Shown: piece after piece, positions 1-5,112 of the stretch
Layout: every line of letters starts with the position of its first letter
Numbering within the stretch: position 1 is the first letter of the stretch
Source of the DNA: Methanosarcina sp. UBA5
GTDB taxonomy: Archaea > Halobacteriota > Methanosarcinia > Methanosarcinales > Methanosarcinaceae
DNA: 9,172 nt
NCBI RefSeq assembly: GCF_002505485.1
Contig: NZ_DAVG01000110.1
Location: forward strand, 1-9,172
Direction of reading: 5' to 3'
The notes under the pieces: model-generated
The model's database searches: none
Told to the model about the DNA's origin: nothing
The model's input: only the letters and a program-made list of their open reading frames with translations
Translations under genes and position numbers: made by a program

Positions 1-1907
1 CTCACGTCAGCCTCGTGCATAGCGGGTGCATCATTGATGCCGTCACCCATAAAGCCCACAGTATGACCGTTTTCACGCAAAATTCGGACTATTCGTGCTT
101 TTTGCTGTGGACTGAGTTTTGCAAAAACGTTTGTATTTTCCACTACAGAAGAAAGCTCGTTGTCGTCCATTTCATAAATATCCGTACCAAGTAACAAGTT
201 TTCCGCTTTAATCCCCACCTGCTTGCAGATATATCTTGTTACTGCGTCGTTATCACCTGTTAATACTTTGACAGACACTCCATACTCATTCAATGCCTTA
301 ATAGCCGCTGTTGCAGTTTCCTTTGCAGGATCAAGAAAGGCAAGGTAACCGATCAGTACCATGTTAGCCTCATCCTTTACAGAGAAAACACCCTCTACTG
401 AAGGATTGTTTTTCTGTGCGACTGCCAAAACACGCATTCCTTCACTGTTCAATCTCTCTACGGTCGAAAGAATTTCCTGTCTTATTTTATCGGTGAGTAA
501 AACAACTGCTCCTTCGTATTCCGCATATGTTGAGATAGACAGCATTTCTTCAACAGCACCTTTTGTGATGAGCTGGGTTTTACCTCCATGGTCGCGGATG
601 ACGACACTCATTCTTCGCCTGTTGAAATCAAACGGTATTTCGTCCACTTTAATGTATCTTTCCTTCATGGAACGATAGGGCTCAGATTTCGCATGGTTGA
701 GAATTGCGACATCCATGAGATTTTTAAGTCCTGTCTGGTAATAGCTGTTTAAAAACGCGTGACGTAAAATTCTTTCGTCTTCATTGCCGTGTATATCAAG
801 ATAATATTCCAGTACAACTTTATCCTGTGTTATTGTTCCTGTCTTATCGGTGCAGAGGACATCCATGGCTCCAAAGTTCTGCATCGAATTCAGGTTTTTG
901 ACAATGGTCTTTTTCTTCGCCATTGAAGCTGCGCCTTTTGCAAGATTGGTGGTTACAATCATCGGCAGCATTTCGGGAGTGAGACCAACTGCAACGGATA
1001 GTGCAAACAAAAAAGCCTGGAACCAGTCACCCTTTGTAAAGCCATTGACAAATAGCACTACAGGTACCATACACATCATGAAGCGGATAAGTACCCAGCT
1101 TACGGAATTAATGCCTTTCTCAAAGCTTGTCACAATTTGCTTGTCGGTGATTGTTTTTGCCATAGAGCCAAAACAAGTATAATCGCCGGTGGCAAGAACA
1201 ATGCAAGTGGCAGAACCGCTAACAACATTACTGCCCAAGAAAGCCAGATTAGGAAGCTCCAATGGATTCTTACTGTCTTGATTCACAGAATGATCGTATT
1301 TTTCTAGTGGCTCACTCTCGCCGGTAAGGGAAGCCTGGCTTACAAACAAATCTTTACAGGCTATAACGCGGACATCGGCTGGAATCATGTCTCCAGCTGA
1401 CAAATAAATAATATCTCCAGGTACTATGTCTGCAAGAGGCACTTCTTTTTTGCCTTCGTCTCCACGTGAAACGGTTGCAGTTGTATGAACCATAGCTTTC
1501 AGCTTTTCCGCAGCACTGTTGGAACGCGTTTCCTGAACAAAGCGAAGGAGGCCGCTGATTAATACCATAGTACAAATAATAATAACTGTGCGTGGATTCT
1601 TATCTTCTGGAGCAACAGCTAGAACATCCGTAATAAGAGAAATAGTCGCAAGGACAAAAAGAACAATAGTAAAAGGATTTACAAAAGCGCCTATCAACCT
1701 TTTGTAGACCGGTTCCGGTTTTTCATGGGAGATTTCGTTTTTTCCGTATTTATCTCTGAACTCTTTTGCAGTATCTTCGCTGTAACCATTCAGGGTGGTG
1801 CTGTATTGTTTCAACAGTTTGTCCGCTTCCATTCTGCTTGCTACAAGTAGTTTCTCCGCAACCGGCGATACGGAATGAGAAACTGACTGAGTGATTTTCG
1901 TTTTCAT
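1..1907 (-). CDS. mgtA: Magnesium-importing P-type ATPase (MgtA/MgtB family), 3' end beyond window
   Basis: The reverse strand is open from the ATG at 1907 to the left edge, giving 635 residues; MgtA proteins are about 900, so the last membrane helices lie outside. Residues about 72-95 and 106-124 form the first membrane hairpin. The actuator domain carries TGES at 195-198. Helix M4 carries PEMLP at 311-315, a pattern typical of the MgtA/MgtB (type IIIB) group. The phosphorylated aspartate is D354 in DKTGT, followed by TGDN at 550-553 and the hinge GDGINDAP at 621-628. These are the full catalytic signatures, so the pump should be active. The family takes Mg2+ into the cytoplasm using ATP. 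The start is favoured because GGAG lies nine bases upstream and an in-frame TGA sits at 1923-1925; a TTG at 1922 is the only other in-frame choice. No frameshift is seen. Family assignment is firm; substrate is by family. Confidence 0.95.
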   Translation of the reverse strand, partial: MKTKITQSVSHSVSPVAEKLLVASRMEADKLLKQYSTTLNGYSEDTAKEFRDKYGKNEISHEKPEPVYKRLIGAFVNPFTIVLFVLATISLITDVLAVAPEDKNPRTVIIICTMVLISGLLRFVQETRSNSAAEKLKAMVHTTATVSRGDEGKKEVPLADIVPGDIIYLSAGDMIPADVRVIACKDLFVSQASLTGESEPLEKYDHSVNQDSKNPLELPNLAFLGSNVVSGSATCIVLATGDYTCFGSMAKTITDKQIVTSFEKGINSVSWVLIRFMMCMVPVVLFVNGFTKGDWFQAFLFALSVAVGLTPEMLPMIVTTNLAKGAASMAKKKTIVKNLNSMQNFGAMDVLCTDKTGTITQDKVVLEYYLDIHGNEDERILRHAFLNSYYQTGLKNLMDVAILNHAKSEPYRSMKERYIKVDEIPFDFNRRRMSVVIRDHGGKTQLITKGAVEEMLSISTYAEYEGAVVLLTDKIRQEILSTVERLNSEGMRVLAVAQKNNPSVEGVFSVKDEANMVLIGYLAFLDPAKETATAAIKALNEYGVSVKVLTGDNDAVTRYICKQVGIKAENLLLGTDIYEMDDNELSSVVENTNVFAKLSPQQKARIVRILRENGHTVGFMGDGINDAPAMHEADV

Positions 1908-1939
1908 ACTCCAAATCTCCAATCATTTTCGGGCTCATT

Positions 1940-1980
1940 TTATCGATCAGCTCTTGGCACAACATTTATATAGTTTTTAG
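1940..1980 (-). promoter_or_regulatory. Candidate archaeal promoter of mgtA
   Basis: Read on the minus strand, 1965-1972 is TATATAAA, a near-ideal archaeal box A, preceded by an A-rich stretch that could serve as the TFB recognition element. A start of transcription about 25 bases downstream would fall near 1943, leaving a leader of roughly 35 bases before the ATG at 1907 that contains its GGAG site. This is a motif match only. Confidence 0.5.
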
Positions 1981-2126
1981 AAAGATTCCGCTCCGGAAAA
2001 CTGTCTACAATCTCAATGAAATTTTCTTTCTTCTGTTTTACAAGCTCGTGATTATTCGAATTTTGGGCAGTGTTCCAAATTTGCTGTAAATTCAAAGTCA
2101 AATTTTTGTGTACTGAGTATGATTCA

Positions 2127-2223
2127 GTTCTCTTAATATTGGATTCTCAAACTGCCAACTTTTTAAGATTTATGATTTTACATAAAAAATCGAAACACTA
2201 ACGAACTTTGTTCTCTTAATATT
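2127..2223. repeat. 14-base direct repeat pair
   Basis: GTTCTCTTAATATT occurs at 2127-2140 and again, identically, at 2210-2223, with start-to-start spacing of 83 bases. The flanks are not alike beyond the core. It could be a binding site pair or a trace of an old insertion; in sequence this AT-rich it could also be chance. Confidence 0.5.
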
Positions 2224-2461
2224 CTTATATAATATATATTTTAGGGACTTTGGTAATGTGAAGTCTATATAGGATAGTCAATTTATATATTCAGCTATAA
2301 CTAGAAAAAGTTAAGCAGTATGTCAAAAGCCCTATAAATTTTTCTCGATAGATTAAGTCTACAAAATATAAAATATTACTAGAGTTTATTTCTGGAAATT
2401 CACGAAAATTCCATTTTGTTTGTGAGCTCATCCCAAAACCAATTTTATTTTCAAATCAATA

Positions 2462-2477
2462 AGAGTTTCAAAACTCT
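2462..2477. repeat. Short inverted repeat
   Basis: AGAGTTT at 2462-2468 is the exact complement of AAACTCT at 2471-2477, leaving a two-base centre, or a four-base loop if the inner pair is open. No gene on either strand clearly ends or begins beside it and no T-run follows, so it is not called a terminator. Confidence 0.4.
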
Positions 2478-2653
2478 CTTTCACGATTAGAAACTCAATT
2501 GGTAATTCATAATACAAGATTCAAAGAATCAATTTTGAGTTTTGGAATCAGCCCATTAACATCCAAGTTGTAGAAGTCTTTGTCCATCTCATGCCACTCC
2601 ATGAGATACGAAATCGAACGATTGAATTTAATCCGCCTGATGCGCAAAATCGT

Positions 2654-2725
2654 GTCGTTGTGGCTTAGTGGTATAGCGGCTGATTCATAATCAGCAGGTC
2701 GAAGGTTCAAGTCCCTCCGGCGGCT
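2654..2725 (+). tRNA. tRNA-like gene, anticodon CAT (Met-type), possibly decaying
   Basis: The sequence folds as a cloverleaf. The acceptor strands 2654-2660 and 2718-2724 pair at all seven positions, though three pairs are G-U. The D arm begins at 2663, with the conserved A and GG of its loop. The anticodon stem GCTGA/TCAGC is perfect around a loop holding CAT at 2686-2688. The variable loop has five bases, and the T arm has TTCAAGT with one A-C mismatch in the stem. No CCA is encoded and a T-rich tract follows. CAT would read AUG (Met, or AUA if the first base is modified as in Ile2). The 3' acceptor strand CGGCGGC looks ancestral; its 5' partner has T where C would give Watson-Crick pairs. 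The base after the acceptor is T, which is unusual for an elongator Met tRNA. It may be a working but weakened gene or a recent pseudogene. Confidence 0.62.
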
Positions 2726-2745
2726 CTTTTTTGTTTTTTGTTAAT
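2726..2745 (+). terminator. T-rich tract after the first tRNA-like gene
   Basis: Directly after the tRNA-like sequence come two runs of six T separated by a G. Archaeal RNA polymerase often stops at such tracts without needing a hairpin. A related T-rich tail follows the second tRNA-like copy at 3335-3345, so the duplication included this end signal. Confidence 0.5.
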
Positions 2746-2849
2746 TCCCTCTTTTTGCGAAGTGTAAAGAACAGAGTTAAACAACTAATGTACCAACATG
2801 CAGTAATTTTTTTATATGTTGAAATTCATTAGATTAAAGGGGGTATAAA

Positions 2850-3152
2850 ATGACTATAAAGAGAATACTTTCTAACATCATCTGGAATTCTCAAAATATA
2901 TCATCATTTTCCGCATTTAATGGCTTCAATCAATCAAAAGCCCAAAAAATTATGGAAAGTCACATGAAGAATGATTGTATTTATCATAAATACTGGTATG
3001 AGCCTGTGAATAACAATAGCAGGGAACCTAAGCACATTCAGATTGATAGGTGCACTTTTGGGCTTCTGGCAACAGGGAGATGTAACACTGAATGTGAGTC
3101 ATATATCTCTTATAATGGATGGAATGCCTTTAATAACGAAAATAAAACCTGA
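2850..3152 (+). CDS. Hypothetical small protein between the two tRNA-like sequences
   Basis: This frame encodes 100 residues from ATG to TGA. I do not recognise it. In its favour, AAGGGGGT at 2837-2844 is a strong SD site at a good distance from the ATG, and a TATA-like TTTATATG lies at about 2811-2818, although that would place the transcript start almost on the SD site. The product is polar and rich in Asn, Ser and Lys, with no membrane helix or signal peptide. It has four cysteines (near residues 43, 68, 77 and 81), the last two as C-x-x-x-C within G-R-C-N-T-E-C, but no recognisable metal-binding fold. Its place between duplicated tRNA-like sequences would suit cargo of a small integrated element or a gene remnant. 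It could also be non-coding; the ribosome site is the main support. Confidence 0.4.
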   Translation: MTIKRILSNIIWNSQNISSFSAFNGFNQSKAQKIMESHMKNDCIYHKYWYEPVNNNSREPKHIQIDRCTFGLLATGRCNTECESYISYNGWNAFNNENKT

Positions 3153-3262
3153 TAAGCCAAGACAATGGTATTTAAAGCCTTAAAATTACGAAAAAAGTCT
3201 TTAAATGCAAAATAATTAAATTTTTACCGCTATTTTAAGTCTGCTTATTTTTTCCGTGCATT

Positions 3263-3334
3263 GTCGTCGTGGCTTAGCGGTATAGCGGCTGATTCGTAAT
3301 CAGCATGTAGAGGGTTCAAGTCTCCCGCAGATCT
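3263..3334 (+). pseudogene. Degenerate tRNA copy, anticodon CGT in place of CAT
   Basis: The 5' half nearly matches the tRNA-like sequence at 2654: the D arm and anticodon arm differ only at single bases, and the anticodon loop reads CGT (3295-3297) instead of CAT, formally a Thr anticodon. The anticodon stem remains perfect. The 3' part is damaged: the T stem has an A-C mismatch and a wobble pair, and acceptor strands 3263-3269 and 3327-3333 pair at only two of seven positions. Comparison with the first copy suggests small deletions and substitutions after the T loop. A tRNA with this acceptor would not be expected to be charged, so I call it a pseudogene. Confidence 0.6.
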
Positions 3335-3484
3335 TTGTTTTTTGGTTAAAAATACTGCCACATTCGAGGAAGATATATTTTTGAACCTTCTTGTTCTCAA
3401 TTTGAAAGTTACTGTTGCCTATAATATTTTCTTTTCCAGAAATACCATAGAATTTGAAGAATGAATTCACTATAAAAACAAATA

Positions 3485-3524
3485 AAAAGAGAAAAAGAGG
3501 AAAAAGCACCTATTTGAGGTGCTT
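3485..3524 (-). terminator. Hairpin terminator of the first pilin gene
   Basis: Ten bases after the stop codon, 3504-3511 and 3517-3524 form a perfect eight-base-pair stem around a five-base loop. Read on the minus strand the stem is followed by T-rich sequence broken by a few C residues. The same structure sits at the same place after the second pilin gene. Confidence 0.7.
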
Positions 3525-3534
3525 AAATTCACAT

Positions 3535-4014
3535 TTAGAACGGTACATTTCTGTCAAGGAAAATCTGGCCGGATTTTTTATCAACAAATTTGATATTTGC
3601 TGTTTTGCCAGCTACGATACCAATATCACCAGTCGGAGTTGCATCCTTCGTAAAAGTAAATGTCTTGATATCACCAACACTAAGGGTAAGAGTACTGCCA
3701 GTACCTGCAGTATTAGCAGCTATAGCATCTTGAGTGGTAGTACCATCAGATATGATAATCCTTGTCGAATCTTTGTCTAAATTAACCGTATCCCCACCAA
3801 GATGTTCTATTTTTAAAGCCATTTTTGCATCTGTACTGCTAATGGCCTTTTTAATATCAAAGTTCGCCTGCGGTGCAGCTTGAGCAGCTCCGTGACTGAA
3901 GACAGAAGATCCGATTGCGGCGGCAAGGATGACGGTTATTGCGACCATCAGGATGACACCAATAACCGGGGAAACTGCTTTATCATCTTTTCTAAATAAC
4001 TTCTTGAAATCCAT
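3535..4014 (-). CDS. Archaeal type IV pilin (first copy), likely filament subunit
   Basis: The product has 159 residues and the build of an archaeal pilin (Pilin_N / DUF1628 type). A short charged leader of about 12 residues ends in D-D-K-A, followed by V-S-P-V-I-G and a hydrophobic helix at about residues 14-38. A class III prepilin peptidase is expected to cut at the K-A-V junction, leaving the helix as the filament core and the rest exposed. The globular part has H71-L-G-G-D-T-V-N-L and ends with K-F-V-D-K-K-S-G-Q-I-F-L-D, both shared with the neighbouring pilin. It has no cysteine. The ATG at 4014 has AGGAGGGAG upstream at good spacing. It carries its own promoter region, leader and terminator, so it is probably transcribed alone. 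First 42 residues are identical to the second copy. Pilin identity is firm; shaft role is inferred from small size. Confidence 0.93.
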   Translation of the reverse strand: MDFKKLFRKDDKAVSPVIGVILMVAITVILAAAIGSSVFSHGAAQAAPQANFDIKKAISSTDAKMALKIEHLGGDTVNLDKDSTRIIISDGTTTQDAIAANTAGTGSTLTLSVGDIKTFTFTKDATPTGDIGIVAGKTANIKFVDKKSGQIFLDRNVPF

Positions 4015-4031
4015 ATGTTTCTCCCTCCTGG
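4015..4031 (-). promoter_or_regulatory. Strong ribosome site of first pilin
   Basis: On the minus strand 4021-4031 reads CCAGGAGGGAG, nearly full complementarity to the 16S 3' end, nine bases from the start codon after GGAGG. The identical site precedes the second pilin (4817-4827) and fixes both starts at the M-D-F-K-K codon. Confidence 0.75.
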
Positions 4032-4044
4032 TTAAATGTATTCA

Positions 4045-4060
4045 GACAGAAAAGCCTGCC
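4045..4060 (-). promoter_or_regulatory. Leader hairpin, first pilin
   Basis: In the untranslated leader, GGCAG (4060-4056) can pair with CTGTC (4049-4045), including one G-U pair, around a six-base U-rich loop. The second copy keeps the stem, lengthened by one pair, with a six-base loop of different sequence (4841-4858). Retained pairing suggests an RNA element, though the stem is short. Confidence 0.35.
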
Positions 4061-4109
4061 AGATACTTTTAACATCTAAAATACACAAGTAACATTGTTT
4101 AATTTTTTA

Positions 4110-4155
4110 TCACATACCATCCTATTTTTGATAAGTATTTAAATTTTTACTGAAT
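4110..4155 (-). promoter_or_regulatory. Candidate promoter of first pilin
   Basis: On the minus strand TTTAAATA at 4143-4136 fits an archaeal box A and is preceded by an A-rich stretch. It lies in a block conserved between the two pilin copies (start TTCAGTAAAAA, end AAAAATAGGA). A transcript starting about 25 bases downstream would have a leader near 100 bases, long for an archaeal gene and consistent with leader conservation. The exact start cannot be read from sequence. Confidence 0.45.
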
Positions 4156-4159
4156 TGTT

Positions 4160-4300
4160 AAAGACTAATTTGTATTTACTTATTCACTTATTTAAACAAG
4201 ATAGTTATTAAGCAGTTATACAATAATAAATTTTTTGTATTGTTTAGATAACAACGGTTTTTAAATAATTTAAAAAATTGAATTAAATTCCTGGAAAAGA
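4160..4300. other. AT-rich spacer between pilin units, with conserved distal element
   Basis: No open frame of note. The segment 4197-4236 resembles 4998-5037 upstream of the second pilin (shared pieces CAAGATA, GCAGTT, TAATAAATTTT), at about 185 bases from each pilin start. The remainder is low-complexity AT-rich sequence up to the second pilin's terminator. Confidence 0.5.
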
Positions 4301-4344
4301 GTGAAAAAAACTATAAAGGAAAAAAGCACTTTTGTGAGGTGCTT
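4300..4344 (-). terminator. Hairpin terminator of the second pilin gene
   Basis: Stem halves 4324-4331 and 4337-4344 pair over eight positions around a five-base loop, with one G-U pair where the first copy has a G-C pair. On the minus strand six T residues follow directly, with another T run about ten bases further on. Ten bases separate the stop codon from the stem, as in the first copy. Confidence 0.7.
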
Positions 4345-4354
4345 AAATTCACGT

Positions 4355-4810
4355 TTAATAGTTTAGAACTTTGTCAAGTAACAACTGATTGGACGTTGTA
4401 TCGATGAATTTGAGCTCGACGGTAGAGTCCTCATTAACGTCATCCACACCGAGTATCTTGATGTCACCAACATTCATGACACCAATATTAGTTGCATTTG
4501 TCGTTGTAGAGGTGCCATTAACAGATGCCGTGACTTTTGTCGCTGTATCTGCAAAATTAATTGAGTCTCCACCAACGTGCTCGATTTTTACACATCCTGT
4601 GCTAGTAGCAGTCTCTCCAGATCCACTAGTAATTATACCTGCTGCTTGTAGATTGAGGTTAGCTTGTGGTGCGGATTTGGAAACTCCATGACTGAAAACA
4701 GAAGATCCGATTGCGGCGGCAAGGATGACGGTTATTGCAACCATCAGGATGACACCAATAACCGGAGAAACTGCTTTATCATCTTTTCTAAATAATTTCT
4801 TGAAATCCAT
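4355..4810 (-). CDS. Archaeal type IV pilin (second copy), likely filament subunit
   Basis: The product has 151 residues from the ATG at 4810. The frame is open further upstream, but this start is preferred because it matches the first pilin's start, has the same AGGAGGGAG site, and gives a normal 12-residue prepilin leader. Residues 1-42, covering the leader, K-A-V-S-P-V-I-G processing region and membrane helix, are identical to the first copy, with only four synonymous differences in DNA. The exposed part differs strongly, keeping only H78-V-G-G-D-S-I-N-F and the final K-F-I-D-T-T-S-N-Q-L-L-L-D. It is rich in Thr and Ser and has one cysteine (C73), absent from the first copy. The paralogues would enter the same filament core while presenting different surfaces. 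Pilin identity is firm; whether both are used together or alternately is unknown. Confidence 0.93.
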   Translation of the reverse strand: MDFKKLFRKDDKAVSPVIGVILMVAITVILAAAIGSSVFSHGVSKSAPQANLNLQAAGIITSGSGETATSTGCVKIEHVGGDSINFADTATKVTASVNGTSTTTNATNIGVMNVGDIKILGVDDVNEDSTVELKFIDTTSNQLLLDKVLNY

Positions 4811-4840
4811 ATGTTTCTCCCTCCTGGTTAAATGTATTTG

Positions 4841-4858
4841 GACAGAAAAAAGTCTGCC
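4841..4858 (-). promoter_or_regulatory. Leader hairpin, second pilin
   Basis: GGCAGA (4858-4853) pairs with TCTGTC (4846-4841), six pairs with one G-U, around a six-base loop. It is the counterpart of the hairpin at 4045-4060, at the same distance from the ribosome site. Confidence 0.35.
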
Positions 4859-4904
4859 AGATACCTTTAACACCTGAAATACATAGTTAACAATACATGT
4901 TTAT

Positions 4905-4955
4905 TCTGACTGTAACCCTTCCTATTTTTTATAACTATCTAACTTTTTACTGAAT
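4905..4955 (-). promoter_or_regulatory. Candidate promoter of second pilin
   Basis: This block aligns with the first pilin's promoter region (conserved TTCAGTAAAAA and AAAAATAGGA). The box A position of copy one is here GTTAGATA, a weaker match, but TTATAAAA starts a few bases further downstream (about 4934-4927) and could take over. The two copies may therefore differ in promoter strength. Confidence 0.4.
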
Positions 4956-5014
4956 GTAACAAAGAATAACCGCTGTCAACATTCAAAACTATTTCATCAA
5001 GATATCTATTAGCA

Positions 5015-5060
5015 GTTCTACTTTAATAAATTTTCTCAGACAGTCAAGTTAATATTAGAT
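5015..5060 (+). promoter_or_regulatory. Candidate promoter of the large pilin-like operon
   Basis: TTTAATAAATTTT at about 5022-5034 is the best box A candidate on the plus strand ahead of gene A, giving a start near 5055 and a leader of about 55 bases. It lies inside the element conserved upstream of both pilins, so the same DNA may serve the minus-strand pilin as a distal site. AT-richness makes this tentative. Confidence 0.3.
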
Positions 5061-5112
5061 AAGATACACTTTAGAAATTTGGTAATTAAATTTTTAGAAG
5101 GTGATTTTTATC

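Larger units (their letters stand above)
1981..2653. other. AT-rich gap without a convincing gene
   Basis: About 670 bases separate the mgtA promoter from the first tRNA-like sequence. All frames are frequently interrupted. The stretch is very AT-rich, with several TATA-like runs (for example around 2222-2240) that are uninformative against this background. It holds a 14-base direct repeat (2127-2140 and 2210-2223) and a short inverted repeat at 2462-2477. Downstream of about 2507 the minus strand has a short open frame with protein-like composition that runs into the tRNA; it could be the tail of a decayed gene, but I cannot name it. Confidence 0.6.
2654..3345 (+). repeat. Direct duplication of a tRNA unit flanking about 540 bases
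   Basis: The two tRNA-like sequences lie in the same orientation with starts 609 bases apart. Similarity spans the acceptor 5' strand, D and anticodon arms, much of the T arm, and the T-rich tail. Direct repeats of a tRNA gene around a small cargo ORF are what integration into a tRNA gene leaves behind, but a simple tandem duplication explains it equally well. No integrase is visible inside. Confidence 0.5.
3485..5040 (-). repeat. Tandem duplication of a whole pilin transcription unit
   Basis: Two units of roughly 800 bases share, in order: a distal element about 185 bases upstream, the promoter block, the leader with hairpin and ribosome site, the first 42 codons, scattered C-terminal motifs, and the terminator hairpin. 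The middle of each gene has diverged almost beyond alignment. Left unit about 3485-4240, right unit about 4300-5040. Confidence 0.8.

Noticed and set aside
361..1182. Plus-strand open frames of about 105-110 residues across the ATPase gene
   Set aside because: They lie opposite the intact MgtA frame, whose catalytic motifs are all present; the plus-strand products look like ordinary antisense shadows.
1354..1965. Short minus-strand open frames in other phases at the 5' part of mgtA, which could suggest a frameshifted pump
   Set aside because: Reading the proper phase from 1907 to the left edge shows one uninterrupted frame with every expected motif, so there is no frameshift.
3263..3334. Functional tRNA-Thr(CGT)
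   Set aside because: Only two of seven acceptor pairs form and the T stem is damaged; the CGT anticodon looks like a point change in a decaying copy of the CAT tRNA.
2654..3345. CRISPR array or a full integrative element
   Set aside because: There are only two copies of a recognisable tRNA-like unit, no regular spacers, no cas genes and no integrase in the enclosed DNA.
3300..3509. Minus-strand frame of 69 residues with a hydrophobic start
   Set aside because: It starts with TTG inside the pilin terminator, its hydrophobic start comes from the T-rich tail, and it ends within the tRNA pseudogene.
3454..3780. Plus-strand frame of 108 residues over the first pilin
   Set aside because: Antisense to a clear pilin gene and through its terminator; no ribosome site.
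4389..4691. Plus-strand frame of 100 residues over the second pilin
   Set aside because: Antisense shadow with a Ser/Thr/Val-rich composition that mirrors the pilin codons.
4811..4873. Extended N-terminus of the second pilin, starting 21 codons earlier
   Set aside because: The extension would translate the ribosome site and the leader hairpin, and would spoil the 12-residue prepilin leader that the first copy shares.
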